64,000 nucleotides of DNA from Temnothorax longispinosus (lineage: Eukaryota > Arthropoda > Insecta > Hymenoptera > Formicidae), in contig NC_092359.1 in NCBI RefSeq assembly GCF_030848805.1, forward strand, positions 14,435,102 to 14,499,101. The letters are read 5' to 3'. Numbering within the stretch: the stretch's first letter is position 1; every line of letters begins with the position of its first letter. Shown piece after piece: positions 49,389-61,100 of this stretch. The notes under the pieces were generated by a model. The model saw nothing but the letters and a program-made list of their open reading frames with translations. It did not search any database and was not told the origin of the DNA. Both the position numbers and the translations under genes were made by a program.

Positions 49389-50405
49389 ATGCAGCGTGCG
49401 TGCACTAAATGCACTAAATGTTCTAAATCAATTGCAGGTCATTTGATCTCTTGTAGTGAGTGCGGTAAAGCATTTCATCCTGGTTGCGTTAAAGCGTATA
49501 TTATTACAAAATCCGCAAGTACTTGTTGCAAGTCTCGATTGACAATGCCTATTACACCTAGGGATGGTCAGAGTTCTCAACTCTCTGAATTTAGTGATGT
49601 TTCGCTCTCCCGCATTCAGGATCTAACTCAAACTAATACTAATGAGCTTTTGCTTAAATTGATTGCGCAGTTAAAAGAATCCGATGCCAAAATGTCTGCT
49701 TTTATAGAGAGTCAACAACGAACTAACAATGAAATTAATGACAAGCTTAATCAGATAAATCGTATTGCGGATCAAGTTGATCGAAATTGTCAGCGCATTA
49801 ATAAATTAGAACAGGAGAGTGCGACTCTCGTACGTACAGTTAATGAGTTGAAAACAACTCTGATAGCCCCTCCGGCTCATGATCAGGAAAGTAACAAAAT
49901 AATAGTTTCTGGCATACCGGCTGCATTGTCAGTTGGGCTGGGAGAGGTCGTTCGTAATGTGTTTAAGGCTCTTGACATTTCCAATCTGTCATGTCATGTT
50001 CTCAATGTCAGAACTGTTGTCCGAAAGCCTCTCCCGGAGGCTGTAAGTAGTACACCCTCGACCTCATCTGACACCAGCTCGCTAATTGTCACGTTGGCCT
50101 CTAGTGCAGTTCGTGACATTGTCATTGCGAAGAAGCGAGTCAAACGCGTTCTCAAGCAAGGGGAGGTGTGTGGTAGCAGTTTTGATCGCAGAATATATGT
50201 GAATGAATTCTTATCTAAGGCTGCGTACGATCTTTTACAGCAAACAAAGCGTGCAGCCAAGGAAAGATCTTATAAGTATGTCTGGATAAGCAGCGGTCGC
50301 ATATGTGTCAGACGTGCTGATGGTAAGCCTATCGTTTTTGTTGACAATGTCATTAATTTTGATAAACATAAAATTACAAAACAAGCTCGTGTATATAAAC
50401 AATAA
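49389..50405 (+). CDS. LINE copy D ORF1 protein (338 aa), intact
   Basis: Full-length frame with treble-clef pattern (CSKSIAG, CSECGKAFHPGCVK, CC), coiled-coil region around residues 85-160 (KMSAFIESQQRTNNEINDKL), RRM-like IIVSGIPAAL near residue 177, and a C-terminal YKYVWISSGRICVRR. No ORF2 follows: Penelope-type sequence begins within ~10 bp of the stop, so this is a truncated LINE copy. Clearly related to copies A-C. Confidence 0.8.
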   Translation: MQRACTKCTKCSKSIAGHLISCSECGKAFHPGCVKAYIITKSASTCCKSRLTMPITPRDGQSSQLSEFSDVSLSRIQDLTQTNTNELLLKLIAQLKESDAKMSAFIESQQRTNNEINDKLNQINRIADQVDRNCQRINKLEQESATLVRTVNELKTTLIAPPAHDQESNKIIVSGIPAALSVGLGEVVRNVFKALDISNLSCHVLNVRTVVRKPLPEAVSSTPSTSSDTSSLIVTLASSAVRDIVIAKKRVKRVLKQGEVCGSSFDRRIYVNEFLSKAAYDLLQQTKRAAKERSYKYVWISSGRICVRRADGKPIVFVDNVINFDKHKITKQARVYKQ

Positions 50406-50889
50406 GGAGGGTATCGGCCAATAACGAGCAAAAACAAATTAGTTGGAATTATCGATTTTTTCAAATGTATTGTCAACAATGTTGAAGGAACGTTTCGGCA
50501 CACCGTGCCTTCTTCAGCCTCATAATATACATTAAAATAAACGCTTCAGACTATTTTTACAATCAAAAAATACCTTAGATATTATGAAGTCGCACGAAAT
50601 TTATAACTACGTATGGCAATTAAAAACAAGAATTAATGAACACAGAACCAACTTTAAATTGGATCCATCAAAGCATTCGGTCATAACGGAACATATGCAA
50701 AATCTCAACCATAGTTTCAATTGGAACAATCCTGTAATATTAGATTTTGAGACAAATTATCATAAAAGGCTGATTTCCGAAATGATTCACATAAAGGAAC
50801 AAAAAAACGGCATTAATTCCAATAAAGATACTGAATTACTTGATGGGTCATATTTTAGTATCTTAAGCGAACTTAGTAACAATTCATAG
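50406..50889 (+). pseudogene. Penelope-like element fragment with GIY-YIG endonuclease C-terminus
   Basis: Non-coding part 50406-50580 includes, inverted, the stretch GCACGGTGTGCCGAAACGTT typical of Penelope elements. The frame at 50584-50889 reads RINEHRTNFKLDPSKHSVIT, then HMQNLNHSFNW and RLISEMIHIKEQKNGINSN, matching the C-terminal half of Penelope GIY-YIG nucleases. The reverse transcriptase and the GIY-YIG motif itself are absent. Confidence 0.65.
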
Positions 50890-51849
50890 CCCAGCAAACG
50901 AAAAAAGATTGAAAAGAATTAAAACGGGATTGCCAGGAATTCAATTAAGGACTTTACGAATTCCATTCTGTCCAAAAAAGGGATTGAAATAGTTTCAATA
51001 TCATGGAATTCCTTATTTTGGAAAGAATTTATCTTTTTTGAATCCCATCCAATTCCGACACAAAAATATTATACCACTGAATGCCAGGTTAGGGATTGGA
51101 AAGTTTCGTGATGAATTCCATTGAATACCATTGATTCCATTAACGAAATGAATACCACTGAATGCCAGGTTAGGGATTGGAAAGTTTCGTGATGAATTCC
51201 ATTGAATACCATTGATTCCGTTAACGAAATGAATACCATTGAACGCCAAACTAGGAATTAAAAATTTCCGTATTGAATTCCATTGAATTCCGTCTATTCT
51301 GACAATAAAATGAATACCATTGAATGCCAGGATAGGGATTGAAAAGTGTCCGTGTTGAACTCTGTGGCGGTACGCGCCAACAATAGTACACGCCCGCGCG
51401 GTATCTGCATTACCGGCAATTCGCGTCGACGCCGCTAGGCGTCGCATCGCCGGGGCATCTTCTCGAGTTCAAAGTTTCGTCTCGACCGCTATGTAAAGGG
51501 ACCCCCTACGGTGTCTGACAGATCTTACAAATCTCATTTTCGGGCTAATTGCCCGTCGGCAGTAGTGCGTGTAATGCCCATAGACATACACAAAAGCTCA
51601 CCGACGAACAACGGCGCTTGGTCGCCCAACGGAGGCGCGAGACGTTTCCTAAACCATCTAATGCCATGTAATTCCATAACCTTTACGGATTCCATAGGAT
51701 TGGATGAAATTTAAAATTTCTTTTTTGGATTCCATGGGATTGGATCATCTCATTTCGAATCCCATCTAATTCCATCTAATTCCGCCAAAAAAGGGATTCA
51801 AAGGTATTAAAAAATTTTAATATCTTTTAATTCTTTTGCGTTTGCTGGG
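50890..51849. mobile_element. 960-bp TIR element with internal ~90-bp repeats
   Basis: Inverted ends CCCAGCAAACG...CGTTTGCTGGG, with AG on both sides as a possible 2-bp duplication. Subterminal parts are also inverted (AAAAAAGATTGAAAAGAATT against AATATCTTTTAATTCTTTTG). Repeats of about 80-90 bp built on GAATTCCATTGAATACCATT occupy 51060-51350, then a GC-rich block 51360-51660. No transposase. Its left end abuts the stop codon of the Penelope fragment. Confidence 0.65.
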
Positions 51850-52701
51850 AGGGACTTAGTTTTCGTATAAACCGACAGTCTTTATTGTTTGTTGACTGTG
51901 TCACGACGTTATTGCCCAGTCGCACGGAGGATTCGAATCAGTACGGTACTTAAAAATAGCTCTCGGTGTTTCCACAATTTAGTACGTAGAATCGTTAACC
52001 TTTGTTACTATTTTACTTTTTGACAAACAACCCAGATAGCAAAATGTGACAGAGCACGTTTTTGCGATTTATGGTATAGCATGTTATATCAACAGAATGC
52101 TGTCAATATTCTAGCAAGTTATGCCGTTTCAGTTAATGCTGTCAGAAACGCAGCAAAAATTAAGCACCATGTGCGTCACGATGTAACAACAGAAATGCGG
52201 CAAAAATTGAGCAGAGTTTATCAGTATAAATAAAGCAAATTTCAAACATTGCATGCTGGCACAATGTGTCAGCAGAGTGCACACCGAGATTGCGCATAAC
52301 TTTGCTATCATAGTGTAACAACAGATTGTCAGCAGAAATCAAACTTGTCTGCGAGTACACTATGATGGCAGAAACGCTGCAGAAACGCAGCATGCTCTGT
52401 TGGCATATCAAAAGACATATTTTATATTTAATATGGTAGTTTATTTATAGTTTATAAAAATAATAATTTTTATTTTTGAATAATCTGAAATATAAATTAT
52501 TTTATATTAATGTTAAATTCTGTAGATTTAAATTCTGTAAACATGATACATGATTCAAGAGTAGTTATATAATTATTAAAAATTGCAAACAATACGCGTG
52601 TAACGCATTTTTTAATCCTTCTTTCTAAAACATTCTAAAAGAAACAGCTTGAATTCATTTTTAAAATATAATTATAATTTTATATATACAACTGTTTACT
52701 A

Positions 52702-52745
<44 letters not shown>

Positions 52746-52851
52746 TTATATATATACTAAAAAACTATATCAATTATAAAACTGTGTTTTTAAAATGTGA
52801 TATACATTATACAGCAATAAGATATGATTTTATATTATAGTATTCATAGTC
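51850..52851. other. spacer with degenerate inverted repeats and (TA)n
   Basis: No gene. Phrases such as GCAGAAA(T/C)GC and GTCAGCAGA recur in 52030-52400 and GACAGAGCACG / CATGCTCTGTTG are loosely inverted, perhaps an old MITE. A (TA)n microsatellite lies at about 52706-52744. Confidence 0.5.
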
Positions 52852-53200
52852 GGATCTTATAATTAAGACCGTTTTAAGTTACAATCTTAAGACGTCATAA
52901 ACCCAATCACAGAGCCGTATTAGCATCTTAAGCCGGTATTCATAGAGAACCGACTATGAATACTGGCCTAAGACATTTATACTTAAAGGCCATTGCACGT
53001 AACAATGTTTTAGTTGTAATCGTAAGGCCGTAAGAAAATAGACCAACCACAGGCGATTATTTTTCTCGCGCTTGAAGAATAATCGAGTGTGATTGGTCTA
53101 TTTTCTTATAGCCTTATGATTAAAACTAAATCTTTGTTACGTGCAATGGCTTTAATAAAAGACGGTCTTGAAATAAGATCCGAAATGATTGGCCACATCT
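52852..53200. mobile_element. inverted-repeat MITE hosting another MITE
   Basis: CGGATCTTATAATTAAGACCG (first 20 bases considered, from 52852) is matched inversely by CGGTCTTGAAATAAGATCCG at 53162-53181. Inside lies the MITE at 52986-53153. A second pair, CCGGTATTCATAG and CTATGAATACTGG, is near 52933-52976. Confidence 0.55.
52986..53153. mobile_element. 168-bp palindromic MITE, copy 1
   Basis: Inverted ends AAGGCCATTGCACGTAAC / GTTACGTGCAATGGCTT, with GGCCGTAAGAAAATAGACCAA inverted further in (20 bases considered). The same element occurs at 54695-54863. TA lies next to it on the left. Confidence 0.8.
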
Positions 53201-53424
53201 TGAAAAATTAAAGATTAATTATAAAGAAATACTATATTAAAATGTTTTTAATTATAAATACAAAAATATTTATTAAACATTTATTATTTTAATTATAATT
53301 ACAAAAATATTTATATGTAAAATAAATAAATTTTTCAAACATTTTTGTATTTATAATTAAAAACATCTTAATAGTATATTTCTTTATAATCTTTAATTTT
53401 TTAACATGTGGCCAATCATTGTAG
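53186..53424. repeat. AT-rich palindrome
   Basis: ATGATTGGCCACATCTTG...ACATGTGGCCAATCAT bounds a 240-bp inverted repeat. The centre is around 53300. Confidence 0.75.
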
Positions 53425-53752
53425 AGTGGCCAACAACTATATTTTGTTATGGATACACCATATAACAATAAAACTTGCAAGCCTGTCGGAAGATATTAAA
53501 TAACAATATTTATCAAAATAATGACTAAAATTGTCAACTATAATGTAGACAGATGTTGCATGAATTTTTTTAGATTTTTTAAAGTATACTTTTAAAAAAA
53601 ATAATAAACTGAAACTGGGCTATCTTTCGGATTTAGGAAAAATTAAATTAAATTAAATTAAATTTGAAATTGGTCGTCAAGCTTCGTTTCAAAGGATTTC
53701 CAAGTGATTTATGTAGTAGTTAGCATCCCTTATATGCATCTATGTTGGTCTT

Positions 53753-53937
53753 GTTCAGAAATTAAATTTGAAATTGGTCGTCAAGCTAGGGGAGCTTGGG
53801 AGTTTTTTTTTTTTTTTTTTTTATTTTTTATACTTTAACAAGCGGCGCTTTTATTAAAAAAAAAAACTCCCAAGCTCCCCTAGCTTGACGACCAATTTCA
53901 AATTTAATTTAATTTAATTTAATTTAATTTCTGAACA
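53753..53937. repeat. 185-bp hairpin with T/A homopolymer core
   Basis: Arms contain GTCGTCAAGCTAGGGGAGCT and its exact inverse, then CTTGGGAG(T)n and (A)nCTCCCAAG around a ~28-bp loop. A partial third copy of the outer arm lies at about 53656-53690. No gene. Confidence 0.85.
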
Positions 53938-54097
53938 GAAAGACAACTGTATCAGAAATGCCAAGAGCGAGCATTGGCACTGGAGAAAGAGCTCTACATG
54001 AAGTTTCTTATACTTCTAAATACAAAGAAGTACATTTAATTTCTCCATGTCTCCTCCGAAAGATAGCCCAGTTTCGCCGCACGAGCCCCAGTCGTGC

Positions 54098-54205
54098 GGG
54101 GGGTGGCAGTTTGGAATTAAAAATTCCTGTGGTCAGGTGGACTCGAACCCGGGTCCTCGGGATTACGAGTCTGGCGCTTTACCACAAGACCACACTGCCA
54201 CCCTC
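54098..54205 (-). other. tRNA-like module bounded by inverted GGGTGGCAGT repeats
   Basis: On the minus strand 54194-54128 has a perfect 7-bp acceptor-like stem (TGTGGTC/GACCACA), an A-box-like GTGGTAAAGCGC, a CTCGTAA loop as in tRNA-Thr(CGT), and a B box GGTTCGAGTCC. The anticodon and T stems pair poorly and it is 67 nt long, so it is not a good functional tRNA. GGGTGGCAGT and its inverse flank it. It could be a SINE head or a tRNA caught in a MITE. Confidence 0.5.
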
Positions 54206-54616
54206 TTGTACCACACATACATTATATACACATATTACATGTATACAAATTACAATTTTTTATACTTCAACAAGCGTGAATCATATAAAAGAAAAATATA
54301 TTAAAAAAGCATATATAATAAATATATTAAAAAAATAATAAAAAATATATAAAAAGTATATATTAAAAAAGCATTTTGAAGCTTGAAGTTAAGTAGTTAG
54401 TTAGTTAGTTAGTTAAGCTTAAAGTATACTTTAAGGTATAAGAGAAAATAGCGTTGAACGTGATGACAGATGATATAGGGTGAGATTTTTTTGTATGCTA
54501 GCTTTTATACCCTATGAGACGAGTTATTACCAACGGGTTACCTACCGCCGATAAGTCAATTACAACTACAGTCGGTAATCTGTCCCATAAAGTAAAAAGC
54601 TGGAGATAGATGGATA
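54206..54616. other. AT-rich spacer
   Basis: No gene. (TTAG)n at about 54390-54412 and AT-rich A-runs. Confidence 0.5.
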
Positions 54617-54931
54617 GGCTGAGTTTCCCCTGAGCGCGTCACGCATCGCGTCATGTATCGTTAACCAATCCGAACATTCCGTCACAAATAATGTAAAGGC
54701 CATTGCACGTAACAAAGTTTTAGTCATAATTGTAAGGCCGTAAGAAAATAGACCAATCACATTCGATTATTCTTCGAGCTCAAGGAAAATAATCGACTGT
54801 GATTGGTCTATTTTCTTACGGCCTGTAGATTATAACTAAAACTTTGTTACGTGGAATGGCCTTAATAAAATACGATGTTTTGATTGGTGACGGATGACGC
54901 GACGCGTGACGCACTCAGTGGAAACTCTGCC
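54617..54931. mobile_element. inverted-repeat MITE with a nested MITE
   Basis: Ends GGC(T/A)GAGTTTCC and a further CTGAG(C/T)GCGTCACGC are inverted; ATA on both sides may be the target duplication. The element at 54695-54863 interrupts it. Confidence 0.65.
54695..54863. mobile_element. 169-bp palindromic MITE, copy 2
   Basis: Same family as 52986-53153, with the AAGGCCATTGCACGTAAC end and the ATTGGTCTATTTTCTTACGG inner arm. It sits inside another palindromic MITE, like copy 1. Confidence 0.8.
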
Positions 54932-55169
54932 ATACGCTAAATCATACCTTACAAGCTTGTGATTGGTGGAACCGTTAGTACAGTCGAGCGGCACTTATAT
55001 CCCGCGCTTTGCGTTATTCATTTATTCAGAATAACTGCAAAAGCTGCCGGACGAACAGTTCATCTTGGTCAGTGATCAGACGGAAATTGAATTTTTATCG
55101 GTGAGAAATAAGAATACAATATACAATACTTGGACAACGGCGACGAATAATTAATATAATAAGATAAGT

Positions 55170-57326
55170 ATGAAACGCTCTATTTCACGGAAACGGTGGC
55201 ATCAATTGAGTGATAGGCAACAAAGAAGAATTAGATCCGAAATTAAAACTAATTTGCATGATAAGAGTTATATATTAAAGAATACTTTAAGAGAGGTAGA
55301 CAATATTAAGACTCAAGGTAAGTGTGGCACGTCACATATAAAACATACTTTTACAGATAATGTGGAAAATAATTATATTTGCGATAGTGCATGTTTATCG
55401 AGTGCATGTTCTATAAATGTTGAAGATGATGCAGATGTTCTTCTTGATAATGATGTTCTTTCTTCTGATGATAGTGTGTCCTCTGTTATTAGTAATACTT
55501 CCTCATCGGTTATTGAGCCATCTTTTCGCGAAAAAATAGCATCCTGTTTTGTAGAAAACAATCTTACTCACGTACAAGGTAATAATATTTTATCTCTTCT
55601 TAAAACACATTCTTGTTTTCGTAACTTACCAAAAGATGTGAGAACACTTATAAATACTCCACGAGATAAGGTTATTACATATAAAGTTGATCCAGGCGAA
55701 TACATTCATTTTGATGTAGCAGCATGTATTTCTTGAGAACTTGAACGCTTTCCAACAACTGTATCTTTACCTAACGAGTTAGACATTGATGTAAGTACCG
55801 ATGGATGTAATTTAGACAAATCAGGCAGCATTCATATTTGGCCAATTCAGTGTAGACTCGCGAACATTAGGCATTCGAAACCAATAGTAGTAGGAATATA
55901 CAAAGGCACGGCAAAACCAAATGATCCAAATGCATTTTTTGAAAAATTTATTGCAGACATAAAAAACATATTGGTTAATGGAGGTATAATTTTTCATGGA
56001 AAAAAATTACCTATACGTTTAAGATGCTTCATAGCTGATGCACCAGCTCGTGCTTTTATTCTCAATCATAAAGGTCATATGTCCTGCCATCCATGCTCTA
56101 AGTGTAAAATTTCTGGTGTAATATGTGAAGGACGTTATGTTTTCTGTGGCGTTAATTATTCCCTGCGAACCAATGAAGAATATATTAGATGTTTAGATGA
56201 AGATCATCATAAAGATGGCAAAAGCCCACTGTCAGTACTACCTATAGGAATGGTTTCTCAAGTGCCTTTTGAGTACATGCATCTTGTGTGTTTAGGAGTT
56301 GTAAAAAAATTATTATCTGCATGGATTCACGGAAAATATTCACGGTTAACAAAATTATCTGCAACATCTATTGCTCGGATATCTAGACGCTTGAAAATAC
56401 TCGCAAGATATTGTCCTTCTGATTTTGCCAGACGTCCAAGATCACTTGATGCATGTGCAAAATATAAAGCTACAGAGTATCGACAATTTCTTCTATATAC
56501 AGGTCCAGTTGTTACTTACGGTATTCTTGATCACGATGTGTACACGCACTTTTTATTTCTGCATGTAGCAATTAGAATTTTGGTTTCAACATCACCGACA
56601 CAAACATATTTGAATTTTGCTGATCTTGCATTAAAGAAATTTGTTAATAGGTGTGATAATCTTTATGGTCCAACATTTAATTCGTACAATGTACATGGTC
56701 TTATTCATCTTACAAACGATGTGCGACAATTAGGTCCTCTAGATTCATTTTCAGCTTTTCCATATGAAAATAATATGGCTGTTTTCAGAAAATATTGTAG
56801 AAAACCTGGTTCTGTCCTTCAACAAATTTCAAACAGAATCTCCGAAATAGAAGCACATGCAGCAATTGACTATTGCACTATTGATTCATCAATTCATGTG
56901 TCTATGAAGCATAATATAGGTCCTCTTCCATGTAATGTTGTTCCTAATTGTAATCAATATCGTAAAATTGTGTTTGATGAAATCTTGCTCAGTTTAGATT
57001 TACATGATAATTGCTGTATGTTACGTGATGGTTCTATTTGTATTGTTGTTAATATTTTTATGGCTGACAATTCACATTATTTGGTATTAAAAAAATTTTC
57101 ACATGTAGATACATTTTATGATATAGGTATTTCATCTTCAGCACTGCACATTTTTAAATGTTCCACATTAGATGATAATATCTTTTCTGTACATATAAGG
57201 GAAGTCTCTTATAAATGTTATAGAATGCCCTTTTGGAATTCCACATTAATTCATGACAATAATATTGAAGAAAATTTACAAATTTCTGAATATATAGTTG
57301 CTGCTATCACACATCACACATATTAA
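55170..57326 (+). pseudogene. second Tnp2-like transposase, single in-frame TGA
   Basis: A 719-codon frame from ATG 55170 to TAA 57326, interrupted only by TGA at 55734-55736. The N-terminus is basic (MKRSISRKRWHQLSDRQQRR), followed by a Ser/Asp-rich stretch. The catalytic region has VSTDGCNLDKSGSIHIWPIQ, then CFIADAPARAFILNHKGHM and CHPCSKCKISG. A VPFEYMHLVCLGVVKKLL segment and a DUF4218-like VHGLIHLTNDVRQLGPLDSF follow, with FPYENNM. This order matches the damaged transposase at 3784-6352 and plant Tnp2/DUF4218 proteins. The one stop could be a recent mutation or a sequencing error. The DUF4806-like gene follows on the same strand. Confidence 0.8.
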
Positions 57327-58041
57327 TAAAACTTAAAAATATTTTTTAATAACATATTTTTGCAACTTATCTATTTCTGCTTTTAATTTTTTGTTATAAT
57401 ATAGCATATTCTATAGAAAATTGATTACAACTGTATGTTTTTGCTTCCGTTTTTGGAATTTTGGTTCTAATTCTTCTTTGTATCGTCTCTTGAATTATTA
57501 CTGTTTTTATTCGTTTGCTATAATTTTAACTCGGGTGTCTATAAATATAATTTCTCTTGATGGCACTTTACAAATAATGGCCGGGTTTCAGCTTCCTGTT
57601 TCAATGCAGTATTGCGCAACGTTTTAATATCTTTTAAAAACTTCAATAATTGCAACTGTCAAATTTATAAAATATTAAGCTATATTTTATTTATTTTATT
57701 TATGTATTTTTTAATTAACTTAATTGCATTATATATAGATATTAATGTTTTTTTAATTTTAAGTAAACTTATAAGTTAATGAAATAAGTTGTAAAAAAAT
57801 ATAAATATTTATATAAGTACCTTACAAGATTTTCTTATTGATGTATTTTTTCAGGTACTTGGAGAAACTATTGTACTTATTTCTGAATATTTGGAATATT
57901 TATGTAGTAAAGTGTAATCTGCAGTTTATAAAGAAACTCAGAAACTTACTAGGACAGAGGGAATATTTCTGCTATCAAGGAGAGAACATTTCTTGATAAT
58001 CAAGGTAATGGTTCACAATCAAAAATGTTTAATAAATAAAA

Positions 58042-58087
<46 letters not shown>

Positions 58088-58156
58088 CAACTATTGAGCA
58101 ATGTATTAATTATATATATTTTATGGTTTAAACAATATTTATGTATTTCGTTACAG
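57327..58156 (+). other. spacer between transposase and DUF4806-like gene
   Basis: No clear coding region. It holds a (TA)n microsatellite (58048-58086) and, from the CGTTACAG acceptor at 58149-58156, the end of a 5' UTR intron of the next gene. Confidence 0.5.
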
Positions 58157-58160
58157 GAAA

Positions 58161-61100
58161 ATGAGTCGTCCAAAAAGCCAAAGAACAATTACGAAACCAC
58201 CAAGATATCAGACCACCTCATCTGAAGACGAAGTACCAAGGAGAGGAGCAAATGCAAGAAAACAACCAGCTATAGAAGAGGACATAAGGGACTTGCGAGA
58301 AGTTTTCACACCAAACTGCTCGCAAATTGATGACGATAATTTACACTTACATACACAGAGTCAACAAATGCATACACAGAATCAAGAAATACATACACAG
58401 AATCAACAGATGCATACACATAATCAACAAACACATACACAGATTCAACCAATGCATGTACAGAATCAAGAGATACATACACAGAATCAACAGATGCATA
58501 CACATAATCAACAAACACATACACAGAATCAACCAATGCATATACAGAATCAACAAATACATACACAGAATCAACAGATGCATACACATAATCAACAAAC
58601 ACATACACAGAATCAACCAATGCATATACAGAATCAACAGATACATACACAGAATCAACAGATGCATACACATAATCAACAAATAGATACACAGAATGAA
58701 CACGTGCATACGCAGAATCAACAAATATATATACAGAATCAACAAATGTATAATACACAGAATTCACAATTATACGCACAGTCATCTGAGGCAAATATAC
58801 AAGCACCCACTAATTATCCACAACAAATTTGTAGTAGACAAATGGAAACATCTCACGAATCTCGTATTCATTACTCTCAACATACACCTACACCTTCTCA
58901 TACATTAAATACTAATCAAAATATTTTCCAGAATCAACCACATTTAAGCCACGTAGAAAACAGATTAAATGCTAATCAAAATAGTTATCGGGATCAACCA
59001 CATTCAAGCCACGCAGAAAATAATGGACAATATTTGTGAGTGTATAATAATTATTGTAAAATACAGAGAGAGAAATTGTAATACACATATTTAATGTATA
59101 TTTATTTTTTAGGATAACAGAGGAGCGACTGGAGATTATGGAAAGTCAATTGAGGTAAGTCTAATGTACATATAATATATAGTAAAATGTATGTATACAA
59201 CATATAATATATATATTTATATTGTTTACAGGATATTGAATAATAATTTTGTTAATTTGAATGAAAATATACAACGGATTTTGAAATGTGTTCAAGACAG
59301 AGATCGACGCCGAATTACACAAAAAGTGTCATGCTTACCGTTTTCCACGGAAAAAGATGTGCAAGACTTTGAAAATGTTGATGATGCGACTTATAATGAA
59401 GTTGTAAGTTTAAATATAAAAATGCAGAGAGATTTTTAATGTTTAATAAATAAATGTGTGTAATAAACATACTTATGTTTTCATATGTTTCAGGTAAATT
59501 ATCTTCAATACATTGGCGGATTCACAGCCAAAGAAGCAGTCAATTTATGTTTCAAAGAAGTTATGGAAAATCAGACAACAACAGCGTTTACATGGTTTGG
59601 CCGTGAAGAAGACTCACTACCTTTGTACAACACACGAATCATTAAGGCGATTTACGGTGTAGTATTATTTGAGCGCATTTTTTTATATTTGTACAAATTT
59701 TTAAAAATATTTGTTATTTTTAGTTTTATAGTTTTTTTTCTTTACTATAATAGTGCAATATTTGTACATAAAAAAAGTATAATTTATTAATTTATTACAA
59801 TGTAAAATAATTTAAAGTACATTTAAAACTTCTGCTGACTTGATTGCCAAGCCCATGTTGACAGTCCACACACAGCGTCACACCTGGCAAAATGTAGACT
59901 GTAAGGCCTGAAAAATAACGTTAAAAAACTATAAATTATTCTTGCAACTTATCTTGTTTTCACTAAGATAGCGTTTGTAATTAATAAAGTAGACTTGTAA
60001 AATATATCGAAAACTCCCCTTTTATATAGGGAGGCATCCATATATGTTAAATTGAATTGTGTCTAATCAAGAATGAAAAAAACAAATTGTTTGTTGACAG
60101 TTGCTAAATTAAAATAAATATTTGCTTTCATATATTAAATTGTAACAAAATAGGTGTCTGTGGTATATTTTAACACTACAATAATTATTTTAAATATTGC
60201 TTCACAACAAAAAATGAGTTGCAAGAATAATTTATAGCTTTTTAAGGCTCCTGGGTAGTCACCGTGGCCATATTGAATTTCTTGCTATCGAGGCGAGAAT
60301 GACCCTATTTTGTCGTGCGTAGCATTCTCAAATAAAAAGATATTTCAATAAAAAATCACTATGTTTCAGAACACACTAAATTGACCGAGGACTATTCTTT
60401 TCCCTCGACAACAAACAAACAACCATAAACCAAAGCCTAAACATACGGGAAAACAAGCCGTTTGATCACTATCAAAAGGAGTGGAAAATGTTCCTCCGCA
60501 TATATATTAATTCTTTGCAAATCTTACTCCTCGGTCAATTTTACGAGTTTCACGAATACGTTAAACGTTATAGCACAATACAAGTATAAAGCGAATAATA
60601 AGGAAATTCCACGCACGACAAAATAGGTTGTCAACATGTCACAAAGGACAGCTAGAATTCTCCATTAGAGAGAATTCTCATTTTTACCGCGACGGTACGT
60701 CGCCATCGTCAACGCGGGGTTCTCGATTCAGGGACCAGGAGCCTTAACGTTATTTGTCACGACTTATAATTCATAATTTTGTCACATATATGTGACACTG
60801 TGTGTGCTGTCAACGCAGATTTGACAATCAACATGAGCCTCAATAAATATCATCAACATTTCTATTTTCGTAATAAAATATTATATATCTTTGCACACAT
60901 ATTTTAATATATGTTATTAATTCAATAATAGTACAAAATTTCATGTAATACAATTTCACTATAATATAAAATTGAATTTGTCATATTTTCCAGCTGCTGT
61001 TTCCGATAATAAACATTTTGAAAAACCAACTCGATCGGAATTCCAGCGATACTTGCGAGAAGCTTTGCGAGCTGCAAAACAACGTCAAAGGACACATAAC

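Noticed and set aside
54128..54194. Functional tRNA-Thr gene
   Set aside because: Acceptor stem and boxes are good, but anticodon and T stems do not pair properly and the length is only 67 nt.
53958..54338. Coding frames at 53958-54338
   Set aside because: They run through the tRNA-like module and inverted repeats in the antisense direction and show no domain.
58340..58760. CRISPR-like regular repeats
   Set aside because: No unique spacers, units are contiguous and coding, and the DNA is eukaryotic. The same holds for 48264-48556.
58306..58806. Long minus-strand and +1 frames over the heptad repeat
   Set aside because: They follow from the 21-bp period keeping all frames open; the plus-strand frame joins spliced exons and ends in a recognisable domain.
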